NCBI GenBank assembly: GCA_020436935.1
Contig: JAGQWX010000009.1
Location: 1 to 64,000 of the forward strand
DNA length: 64,000 nucleotides
Reading direction: 5' to 3'
From: Saprospiraceae bacterium
Lineage (GTDB): Bacteria > Bacteroidota > Bacteroidia > Chitinophagales > Saprospiraceae
A program made the position numbers and the translations under genes. Positions 28,401 to 34,854 of the stretch are shown here, piece after piece. Position 1 is the first letter of the stretch; every line of letters begins with the position of its first letter. The notes beneath the pieces were generated by a model that saw only the letters and a list, made by a program, of their open reading frames with translations, searched no databases and was not told the DNA's origin.

Positions 28401-29624
28401 TTATTCTTCAACACTTATTTTTATTTCTTCTTCGTAGACGTAGATGAACAAAGGGTATTCATCGCCAAGCTTGTTGTACTTAGCAGTTTCTTCATCCATC
28501 CTGTGTTTTGTCACCTCGACTTTGAGGGTATAAGTACCTGTTTGGGCTGGTTGTAATGCCGTCTTGTACCTTCTGGATTCACCTATATTGAGATTGTTGT
28601 CACTTAGTTTTTTTGCTTCGGGATACCATTGCCACCTTTCACCGATCCTGTTTTGAGTTTGGTGAACCAAATCGCCGGCGGGTGAGTAAAACTTCATATT
28701 GATGAGATAAAATCGTTCAGGATCACCTGAAGGAAGTCTGTGACCTGCCCTTGCATTGACAACGGTTACACTCAAAGAAAGGCTATCACCCAATATCACC
28801 TGCTTTTTTGGAGCCTCCACCTTGACGTCCATACCATCGAGGCTCTCAGATTTTAAGGATACCAGCTTAGGAATCCCTGAGCCGGGAAATGCATGATAGT
28901 GGCTCTTTTTTTCTGGGAGGCCTGGCATTATGGGGCGATGCATTTCAGGCATATGGCATGAGATACAATTTTGTTTGCCAAAATATGGACCAGCCTTCCA
29001 TTCATCGCCAGTCTCAAAGGTGCATGCCAATGTCGGAGTGACCACTGCATTGGCATTGTGGCAGGAGATACAGAGTTGCTCCGACAAGTGAATGGAATCA
29101 ACTTTTACGGGATGGGGTGCCAGCTCACTACCGGTCTTTCCGATGATGTATCCGTCTCTGACATGGCATGAAGCACATGTAATTCCTTCCATCTGAAGGT
29201 CTTTGTCAAAGTGGGGATTCGGCTTTTTTACCGGCTTATAGATATCTCCGTTTTCAAGTCCTGAAACGATAAATTCCTGCTGATTTTGCAGGGGTATATG
29301 ACAATTGATGCAAAGAAAAGGACTGCTTTCCTTTCTGAGTTCTGCCTGAAATTGGAGATCGGTCCAGGCATGTGCGTGCGTGGATGTTTTCCATTCCTTA
29401 TAATATTCCTGATGACAAACGCCACAATCTTTGGCACTTAAGGACACCAGGCCTTTGGGAATATCCTGATGAGGGATTACTTTTTCCCATGATTGAGTAA
29501 GTGGGGTAATATTCTTTGGGCTTAAGTATCTGCTGAGGACCAGCGCTGAGATGGTTATCAAAAGTGCAAATACTACAATTATGTTCCTCCTATTCAATTC
29601 TCCCAATTTTAGTAAGCGGGTCAA
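28401..29624 (-). CDS. Membrane-anchored pentahaem cytochrome c
   Basis: 407 residues. The only usable start near the N-terminus is TTG at 29624; no in-frame ATG occurs before the single anchor helix (NIIVVFALLITISALVL). Five CxxCH haem-binding motifs follow: CGVCH, CINCH, CASCH, CISCH and CISCH. Extra His residues nearby (for example MHRP and HAFPG) could be distal ligands. The layout resembles cytochrome c554/NrfH-type electron carriers. The C-terminal ~130 residues are a beta-sandwich without haem. It probably moves electrons at the outer face of the inner membrane. It lies directly upstream of the TonB receptor gene on the same strand. Confidence 0.85.
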   Translation of the reverse strand: MTRLLKLGELNRRNIIVVFALLITISALVLSRYLSPKNITPLTQSWEKVIPHQDIPKGLVSLSAKDCGVCHQEYYKEWKTSTHAHAWTDLQFQAELRKESSPFLCINCHIPLQNQQEFIVSGLENGDIYKPVKKPNPHFDKDLQMEGITCASCHVRDGYIIGKTGSELAPHPVKVDSIHLSEQLCISCHNANAVVTPTLACTFETGDEWKAGPYFGKQNCISCHMPEMHRPIMPGLPEKKSHYHAFPGSGIPKLVSLKSESLDGMDVKVEAPKKQVILGDSLSLSVTVVNARAGHRLPSGDPERFYLINMKFYSPAGDLVHQTQNRIGERWQWYPEAKKLSDNNLNIGESRRYKTALQPAQTGTYTLKVEVTKHRMDEETAKYNKLGDEYPLFIYVYEEEIKISVEE

Positions 29625-29681
29625 AAGTAAAACTTTACAACAAGAAAAGGGTGATGAAGGTTACATTGGGGAAGAAAGGTG

Positions 29682-29737
29682 TTAATGGTTTATGGTGAGT
29701 GGTGAATAGTGAGTAGTGAGTAGTGAGTAGTGAGTTG
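29682..29737. repeat. Degenerate 7-bp tandem repeat left of the IS element
   Basis: Eight consecutive 7-mers run without a break: TTAATGG, TTTATGG, TGAGTGG, TGAATAG, three copies of TGAGTAG, and TGAGTTG. The units drift from one end to the other, as in a slipped-strand array. An inverted copy of the same unit (CTACTCACTACT) follows at 29761-29772 and could pair with it. The rest of the gap 29625-29971 has a second small repeat (29893-29921) and no gene. Confidence 0.8.
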
Positions 29738-29892
29738 GAGCGCCGATGGCGAAATATTGCCTACTCACTACTGCACACGAGAAAAAATCATACTCCAGTT
29801 CGTCTCCCATTCTCCAGACCTATCGTCGAGGTAAGCCTGCTCCCAAAGTGCCGTGTCTTCAGAAGGCTTTGCTCAGCCACCTTTGTCTTTGA

Positions 29893-29921
29893 ATTACGAA
29901 TTTTAAATTACGAATTACGAG
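29893..29921. repeat. ATTACGAATT short direct repeat
   Basis: ATTACGAATT at 29893-29902 recurs at 29908-29917 and runs on as ATTACGA. It ends eight bases before the left inverted repeat of the IS element. Such AT-rich intergenic arrays are not coding. No function can be assigned. Confidence 0.6.
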
Positions 29922-29928
29922 TTGTATG

Positions 29929-29954
29929 TTGACCATGCCTAGTATAGGTTGACA
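29929..29954 (+). repeat. IS3 left terminal inverted repeat
   Basis: Begins TTGACCATGCCTA and ends TAGGTTGACA. It matches the right end over 24 of 26 positions, differing at positions 14 and 15. Confidence 0.9.
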
Positions 29955-29971
29955 AAAAACCTAAACTAGTA

Positions 29972-30379
29972 ATGACAAAAGAGAAGAAACAATTTGCCTA
30001 TCGGCCGAAGCAAATGAGGTACTTTAGTACTGAGTTTAAAAAGGAAAAGGTAAAAGATTTACAGGCAGGCAAATTAACAGTGAGTGAATTAGCCACTCTT
30101 TACCAGGTAAGCAGAACTTCGATATACAAATGGCTATATTTGTATAGTAGCATTGAAAAAGGAGTGACTACTGTTGTTCAAATGGAAAGCGAGGAAACGA
30201 AGGTAAAAGAATTGATGCAACGCATTAAAGAGTTAGAAGCTTCGGTGGGGCGTAAGCAGCTAGAAATTGAGTATCTCAATAAACTGTATGAAATCAGCAG
30301 CGATGAGGTAGGCTATGATTTAAAAAAAAGGGCCGTACAGAAACTTTGGAATGGTTCAGGAAGAAATCCAAAACAATGA
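29972..30379 (+). CDS. IS3-family transposase OrfA (HTH protein)
   Basis: 135 residues. A helix-turn-helix of the IS3/IS911 type lies at about 18-58 (YFSTEFKKEKVKDLQAG, VSELATLYQVSRTSIYKWL), followed by a leucine-zipper-like coiled coil (VKELMQRIKELEASVGRK) used for multimerisation. It binds the element's ends. Its 3' end overlaps orfB, with TGA at 30377-30379 set in ATGA. A slippery run 50 bp before the stop would allow a -1 shift giving an OrfAB fusion transposase. Confidence 0.92.
   Translation: MTKEKKQFAYRPKQMRYFSTEFKKEKVKDLQAGKLTVSELATLYQVSRTSIYKWLYLYSSIEKGVTTVVQMESEETKVKELMQRIKELEASVGRKQLEIEYLNKLYEISSDEVGYDLKKRAVQKLWNGSGRNPKQ
30322..30330 (+). promoter_or_regulatory. Programmed -1 frameshift site of the IS3 element
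   Basis: Eight A residues (30322-30329) followed by G. In the orfA frame this is ..A AAA AAA AGG, a classic A AAA AAA/AAG slippery heptamer. Slipping back one base enters a frame that stays open through orfB to 31263. IS3-family elements make their active OrfAB this way. No downstream stimulatory hairpin was checked. Confidence 0.7.
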
Positions 30380-31263
30380 AAATGGAGGCACTTTATTCAA
30401 TTGTAGGAATATCACGACAAGCCCATTACAAGGCTATTCATCAAGAGATTAGCTGGCAAGAAAAGGAGTATTTATATGTTGGATTGATGTACGAATTAAG
30501 AGAACTACATCCCGGAATGGGACTTCGAAAGATGTACGAACAGTGTCAAACTGAAGGGATCGGCAGAGATGCCTGGATCGCACTGGGTCTTAAACAAGGA
30601 TTTAGGCTGCAAGCAGCGCCTAGTCCACAGATCACAACCAGAGCCGTTAAGTCCTATAAATACAGCAATCTGTTGAATAATAAAGTGTTTACAGATGTAA
30701 ACCAATTATGGGTAAGTGATATTTTTTATTTTGGATTACAAGGCAAGCATTATTACGGCATATTGATAATGGATGTATACTCCAGGAAAATAATTGGTTA
30801 CTCTATTTCAGACAATATGCGAGCGGAAAACAATCTTCAAGCGCTAAAGATGGCACTAGATTTAAGGGGAATTGATAATTATAATTCTGGTCTTATACAT
30901 CATTCAGATAGGGGGAGTCAATATATGAGTGATTCTTATACAAACTTGCTTGATCAAAAAGGTATTTGCATAAGCGTTTGCTACGATGTATTGGAAAATG
31001 CTCATTGCGAAAGAGTAAATGGTACTATAAAAAACGAGTATTTGAGTAGATGGAATATTACAAGCCCAAGTCAATTACCAATGTATATTACAAAAGCTGT
31101 AACAAATTATAATAATAGGTACCATAACAGCATTAAGATGTCACCAAATCAATATGAAGAGCATCTAAAAAATACAAAAATAGAGCACAGAACTAAAATG
31201 GAAATTTTTACAATAAATAAGACAAAATCAAACCCCTATCAATTAGAATTGTGGGATGAATAG
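30376..31263 (+). CDS. IS3-family transposase OrfB (DDE integrase)
   Basis: About 295 residues from the ATG at 30376, which overlaps the orfA stop as ATGA. The frame is open further upstream (a TTG at 30346) and back to the slippery run, as needed for the OrfAB fusion. An HTH_21-like start is followed by the rve integrase core with all three acidic residues: Asp in LWVSDIFYF, Asp in LIHHSDRGSQY, and Glu in NAHCERVNGTIKNEYL. The DDE spacing is as usual for IS3. It catalyses strand transfer at the element's ends. It looks intact and so may be active. Confidence 0.92.
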   Translation: MKMEALYSIVGISRQAHYKAIHQEISWQEKEYLYVGLMYELRELHPGMGLRKMYEQCQTEGIGRDAWIALGLKQGFRLQAAPSPQITTRAVKSYKYSNLLNNKVFTDVNQLWVSDIFYFGLQGKHYYGILIMDVYSRKIIGYSISDNMRAENNLQALKMALDLRGIDNYNSGLIHHSDRGSQYMSDSYTNLLDQKGICISVCYDVLENAHCERVNGTIKNEYLSRWNITSPSQLPMYITKAVTNYNNRYHNSIKMSPNQYEEHLKNTKIEHRTKMEIFTINKTKSNPYQLELWDE

Positions 31264-31274
31264 TATTATTAATC

Positions 31275-31300
31275 TGTCAACCTATGTTAGGCATGGTCAA
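31275..31300 (-). repeat. IS3 right terminal inverted repeat
   Basis: Reverse complement of the left end with two mismatches. It lies 11 bp after the orfB stop. Confidence 0.9.
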
Positions 31301-31301
31301 A

Positions 31302-31335
31302 CCATTAACCATTAACCATTAACCATTAACCATTA
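31302..31335. repeat. CCATTAA 7-bp tandem repeat right of the IS element
   Basis: Four perfect CCATTAA units and a partial fifth, starting one base after the IS right end and stopping just before the stop of the gamma-glutamyltransferase gene. The unit is the reverse complement of TTAATGG, the first unit of the array left of the element. Confidence 0.85.
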
Positions 31336-31341
31336 TTTCCC

Positions 31342-33186
31342 TTACCATCCAAGCCCATAATCTTCGCCGTGGTTGCTGCTTCCTCCCCAAAAACTTCCAT
31401 GTTTCCAATCGATGAAAACAGAGTTGATGGGACCTGAAGTCCTTGGTTGATAATCGATGCGGTAGCCCATGTTTCTGAGTTCTGTGGCCGTCCATTCCGA
31501 AGTTGATGTATTGAGCGTCAAACCTCCCGGGATTTTTTCGTGATCACCGAATGAGGAATACATCTGGAGGGTTTTGAAGCTTGGGGCTTCTGCCGCCTCC
31601 TGGACTGTCATACCAAATTCCACGACATTGAGGAAAAATTGGAGGAGGAGCTGGTCTTGTTCGTCTCCGGCCTGCTTGGCGAAAGCAAGGACCGGCTTAC
31701 CATCTTTGAGGGCCATGCTTGGCGTGAGTGTGACACGTGGTCTTTTGCCCGGTTCAACAACATTGAAAGGATTCTCAGCAGGATCCAATACAAAAGACTG
31801 CATCCGTTGGCTAAGACCAACACCCGTTGTACCAGCTATGCACGCAGGCACCCATCCACCGCTTGGAGTCATGCTCACCACCCATCCTTCTTCATCTGCA
31901 GTCACCACCGAAGTAGTTCCGGCAGTAAATTCTTCCTGGAATTCTTCCAAAGATTTTTTGGATGCATCACCCATGCCTGGCCAGGCGTTGAGGTATTGGG
32001 TGAAAGGATTGATTTTGCCTTCAAAAGGGTAGGGGTCTCCGGGACCAGCTTTGGTGTCATTTTTGTCATCTTTGATGAGCTTCATCCTTTCTTTGGCGTA
32101 TTCCTTGGAAAGCAGACCTGCCATTGGTTCAGCAGGCTCAAAATAAGGATCACCATAGTAAAAATCGCGGTCTGCGAATGCCAGATTCATGGCTTGATAC
32201 AAGGTATGTATGTATTTTGTGCTGTTGTAGCCCATGGACTTCAGATCATAATTTTCCAGGATGTTTAAGCTTTGCAGAAAAGCAGGTCCTTGTGTCCATT
32301 GTTGTAGCTTGTAAACTTCATAACCTTTATAGTTGGTACTCATGGGTTCTTCGATTTTCACCTCCCATTTTGCAAGGTCCTCTTTTGTGATGAGTCCTCC
32401 TTGCTCCTGTGTGCCACGTGCGATTTCTGCAGCGATGTCGCCCTTGTAAAATCGCTCGTTGGCAGCATAAATGGCCTGTTTCCTGGATTTACCTTCCTTG
32501 AGGGCCTTTTGCTCTGTATCGATGAGGTTTTGAAGAGTGGCAGCAAGATCTTTTTGCACAAATATTTCTCCAGCCTCTGGTGCTTCACGACTTTCTCCCT
32601 CATGAGGTAGAAAAACCTTTGTACTGTAAGGCCACTTTTTGATCTCGCGTTTGTTGCGCTCTATGGAATTGGCAGTTTGAGCTTCAATGGGATACCCTTC
32701 AGAAGCCATTTGTAATGCCGGAGCCAACACTTCTTTGAGGCTCAGCTTTCCGTACTCCGCCAATATCGTCATCAGACCGCCTGGTGTGCCTGGGGTTACT
32801 GCTGCCAGAGGGCCATATTCGGGAGGATATTTGTATCCTTTGTCTTTATAAAATTGTGCCGTAGCTCCAGTTGGTGCAACGCCCAATGCATTGATGGCTA
32901 TGACTTTTTTTGTTTTTGGATTGTAAATGAGTGCCTGTGTCTCACCACCCCAGCTCAATACGTCCCACATGGTGCATGTTGCTGCGAGCATGGCACAAGC
33001 AGCATCCACAGCATTCCCGCCCTTGGCAAATGTCATTGCCCCTGCCGTTGTCGCCAGAGGTTTTCCGGTCAGCGCCATCCAATGTTTGCCATGCAAAGGC
33101 GGCTTTTGTGTACGAAATGGAAAGGTGTTGAAAGACTGGGCCTGTAATACTCCGGCCAAAAGCATAAAAAGCAATATCCTCATCAT
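31342..33186 (-). CDS. ggt: Gamma-glutamyltransferase (T03 family), periplasmic
   Basis: 614 residues with a signal peptide (LLFMLLAGVLQAQS). The proenzyme is cut autocatalytically before a Thr to give two subunits. The expected nucleophile lies in TAGTTSVVTADEEG near residue 425, giving a large subunit of about 400 residues and a small one of about 190. The small subunit keeps GKRPRVTLTPSMAL and a Gly-rich oxyanion segment. The N-terminal part has the family start (GKPLATTAGAMTFAKGGNAVDAA). It hydrolyses or transfers gamma-glutamyl groups, for example from glutathione. The short form of the nucleophile motif (TTS, without the intervening residues of TTHYS) is typical of distant family members. 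Confidence 0.88.
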   Translation of the reverse strand: MMRILLFMLLAGVLQAQSFNTFPFRTQKPPLHGKHWMALTGKPLATTAGAMTFAKGGNAVDAACAMLAATCTMWDVLSWGGETQALIYNPKTKKVIAINALGVAPTGATAQFYKDKGYKYPPEYGPLAAVTPGTPGGLMTILAEYGKLSLKEVLAPALQMASEGYPIEAQTANSIERNKREIKKWPYSTKVFLPHEGESREAPEAGEIFVQKDLAATLQNLIDTEQKALKEGKSRKQAIYAANERFYKGDIAAEIARGTQEQGGLITKEDLAKWEVKIEEPMSTNYKGYEVYKLQQWTQGPAFLQSLNILENYDLKSMGYNSTKYIHTLYQAMNLAFADRDFYYGDPYFEPAEPMAGLLSKEYAKERMKLIKDDKNDTKAGPGDPYPFEGKINPFTQYLNAWPGMGDASKKSLEEFQEEFTAGTTSVVTADEEGWVVSMTPSGGWVPACIAGTTGVGLSQRMQSFVLDPAENPFNVVEPGKRPRVTLTPSMALKDGKPVLAFAKQAGDEQDQLLLQFFLNVVEFGMTVQEAAEAPSFKTLQMYSSFGDHEKIPGGLTLNTSTSEWTATELRNMGYRIDYQPRTSGPINSVFIDWKHGSFWGGSSNHGEDYGLGW

Positions 33187-33410
33187 GTCTCATTTTTTGT
33201 GTAAGTTAAAGCCAGCAAGGCAAAGCAACAAGCCTTCCACCAAAGCAATTTGCCGATCGCTCTGAAAATTGCAGCTTCATGGCCTGAATCAAGTGATTTT
33301 CTTGCCGGTAGTGTGTGGAAATCAAACATGGAAATATGGAGTAAGTTTATCACTCATGCCAATTTTTTTAGGAGTGTTTGAAGAGATAGCAGTGTGTTGT
33401 ATTGGGGTGA

Positions 33411-33450
33411 TATCCGTTTATAAACGTTTTTAAACGTTTATAAACGGATA
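33411..33450. repeat. 40-bp near-perfect palindrome
   Basis: Arms 33411-33429 and 33432-33450 are exact reverse complements (19 bp) around TT. Each arm contains the 12-bp palindrome CGTTTATAAACG, and the centre includes AAACGTTT. It can form a cruciform or a long AU-rich RNA hairpin, or act as clustered protein-binding sites. It lies 225 bp upstream of the ggt start and about 100 bp beyond the hicB stop, in a 360-bp gap without a gene. Confidence 0.85.
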
Positions 33451-33493
33451 AAGGAGTGAAATTTGGTTAAAGTGTTGTAATTCAAGTACTTGT

Positions 33494-33531
33494 GTTAAAA
33501 GTGGTCAGACGACCGTCTGACCACTTTTAAC
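33494..33531. repeat. 38-bp perfect palindrome, probable terminator of hicAB
   Basis: Arms 33494-33511 and 33514-33531 are exact reverse complements (18 bp) around AC, with a GC-rich inner part (GGTCAGACG). It lies 15 bp beyond the hicB stop on that strand and so probably ends the hicAB transcript, although no long U-run follows on the minus strand. On the plus strand it is followed by CACTTTTTA. Confidence 0.7.
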
Positions 33532-33546
33532 CACTTTTTATGGCAC

Positions 33547-33885
33547 TTACCCTATTTCCTGCAATTTGGCACGAATAGAATCTGAAACAAAGCTGTTTAA
33601 AGAGGTATTCAATTCCTGAGCTTTTAAAGCAGCTTCTTTGTGAAGCTCAGCAGACAGGCGCACATTGAAGCTTCCCTTAAACGGCTTTTCAGGCTTTATT
33701 TCTAATGCTTTACACTCTTGAAGATAATCATCAATTGATGCGGTGAAATCATTTTCTAATTCAGGGCCTGTTGCACCCTCATACGAGATTAAACTTTTCA
33801 TTCCCAGTACTTTACCAAAGAACAATTTATCTTCCTTGCTGTATTCAATCGAGCCGGTATAGCCTTTGTATTCCAAATACTTCAT
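33547..33885 (-). CDS. hicB: HicB-family antitoxin
   Basis: 112 residues. The N-terminal half is the HicB partial RNase-H-like fold (YKGYTGSIEYSKEDKLFFG, GPELENDFTASIDDYL). The C-terminal half is a ribbon-helix-helix DNA-binding domain (FNVRLSAELHKEAALKAQ, NSFVSDSIRAKL). HicB binds and blocks the RNase toxin HicA and represses the operon. Its ATG overlaps the hicA stop by four bases (ATGA), the normal hicA-hicB order. The antitoxin is intact while the toxin gene carries a stop, so here it may persist only as a regulator or as protection against other HicA toxins. Confidence 0.9.
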   Translation of the reverse strand: MKYLEYKGYTGSIEYSKEDKLFFGKVLGMKSLISYEGATGPELENDFTASIDDYLQECKALEIKPEKPFKGSFNVRLSAELHKEAALKAQELNTSLNSFVSDSIRAKLQEIG

Positions 33886-34124
33886 AATCCCAATACTTCT
33901 TTTATTTGTTTTAGTTGGTATTCTTTCAAAATTCCGGTAGGGTGTGGCTTATGTAATCTTATTTGAGTACCGTCCTCTTTAATGAATTTAACCCTTTAAC
34001 CGGAAGTCTTACCTGTTGCTATCTCATTATATCCAAAATGCTTTAATAACATAACCAGTTCATCAAAGTGGAAATCCTTTGGAATTGTCAAAAACCGTTC
34101 AATAAGTTTCTCTCTTCTGGACAT
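33882..34124 (-). pseudogene. hicA: hicA toxin gene with an in-frame stop codon
   Basis: Read from the ATG at 34124 the frame begins MSRREKLIERFL, continues through DELVMLLKHFGY and ATGKTSG, then hits TAA at codon 43 (33998-33996). The same frame resumes as RVKFIKEDGTQIRLHKPHP and ILKEYQLKQIKEVLG to a TGA overlapping hicB. The 80-codon whole is a typical HicA (dsRBD-like mRNA interferase). Related proteins have Ser after KTSG, so one change (TCA to TAA) explains the stop. The toxin is probably dead unless translation restarts downstream. I know of no reason to expect recoding of TAA. Confidence 0.85.
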
Positions 34125-34135
34125 AACGTAAATGT

Positions 34136-34149
34136 AACTATATATAGTT
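34136..34149. promoter_or_regulatory. Candidate HicB operator upstream of hicA
   Basis: AACTATATATAGTT is a perfect 14-bp palindrome ending 12 bp before the hicA start. Ribbon-helix-helix antitoxins bind such short palindromes at their own promoters. The rest of the 285-bp gap up to the globin gene (34410) shows no other feature. Confidence 0.45.
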
Positions 34150-34409
34150 GCAAATTAGTTGATTTTAATAAATTATAATTTCATCACTTTACGCCTTAAA
34201 GTTCATAGGAATATTATTTGATAATTGAATTAACCCGTTAGATTGACGTTTTCAAGTCCTCCATTTACCATTCGATCATTACCCCTTACCGCTTGATAAT
34301 CGATGTCCGACTTTCACTGGACCATGGGATACTTTTGTTTTAGCTTAATTGGATATGAAATGCCAGAGAAGATTTTGGCTTTACTACCAACACCAACAAA
34401 ACGAATTGA

Positions 34410-34817
34410 ATGACAAATCGCCAAATACATCTGATACAGGAGAGCTGGGAAAGAATGAAGCCCGTGTCGAGATCCCTGATTGCCAGGTTTTACCAGGACC
34501 TGTTTGATGAAGCACCCGAATACAGAGAGATGTTTAAAGAAGACCTTGCTGTCCAATCGGCAAAAATGGCGGCCATGCTCCAATTTATTGTAGGCAAGCT
34601 GTCCCGGTTTGAGGACATCCTTTATGACATCAGGGCTCTGGGGGAAAGCCACCAGGGCTACAGACTGGATCAGGCAGCTTACGACATTACCGGGCGGTGT
34701 TTGCTTCAAAGTATGGCAGAAACGATCCCCGAATACTGGGATAGTGAAACAGAACAGGCGTGGCTCCTTGCATACAACGAAATTGTAGCGGCCATGCACG
34801 TACCAATGAAAAGTTGA
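34410..34817 (+). CDS. Single-domain globin
   Basis: 135 residues, the length of one globin fold, with no reductase domain. Residues fit the flavohaemoglobin-type globin: helix A IQESWERMKPVS, Phe42 in YREMFKED as the likely CD1 Phe, Gln49 near the distal E7 position, and the proximal His81 in LGESHQGYRL. It probably binds O2 or NO in the cytoplasm. It is 37 bp upstream of the large secreted protein, but its role does not obviously connect to it. Haem ligation is inferred from alignment by eye. Confidence 0.8.
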   Translation: MTNRQIHLIQESWERMKPVSRSLIARFYQDLFDEAPEYREMFKEDLAVQSAKMAAMLQFIVGKLSRFEDILYDIRALGESHQGYRLDQAAYDITGRCLLQSMAETIPEYWDSETEQAWLLAYNEIVAAMHVPMKS

Positions 34818-34854
34818 TTCATTAATTATATTTTATCACATAACTCCATTAATC

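Larger units (their letters stand above)
29929..31300 (+). mobile_element. Complete IS3-family insertion sequence
   Basis: A 1372-bp element bounded by 26-bp inverted repeats (29929-29954 and 31275-31300) with two mismatches. It carries overlapping orfA (HTH) and orfB (DDE integrase) in the -1 relation typical of IS3, with an A8 slippery run at 30322-30329. All parts look intact. No matching target-site duplication is seen: the flanks read ...GTATG on the left and ACCAT... on the right. It lies between the multihaem cytochrome and gamma-glutamyltransferase genes, inside repeat-rich DNA, and breaks no visible gene. Confidence 0.9.

Noticed and set aside
29682-29772. Short tandem repeats as a CRISPR array
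   Set aside because: Units are 7 bp with no spacers and no cas genes nearby.
29924-31305. Target-site duplication flanking the IS3 element
   Set aside because: Left flank GTATG and right flank ACCAT do not match over 3-5 bp in any register tried.
31639-32268. 209-residue plus-strand frame inside ggt
   Set aside because: Antisense shadow of a well-conserved gamma-glutamyltransferase; Cys- and His-rich nonsense composition.
33996-33998. Recoding of the TAA in hicA as an amino acid
   Set aside because: TAA is not a known selenocysteine or pyrrolysine codon, and no recoding element was seen. A simple nonsense change is the better reading.
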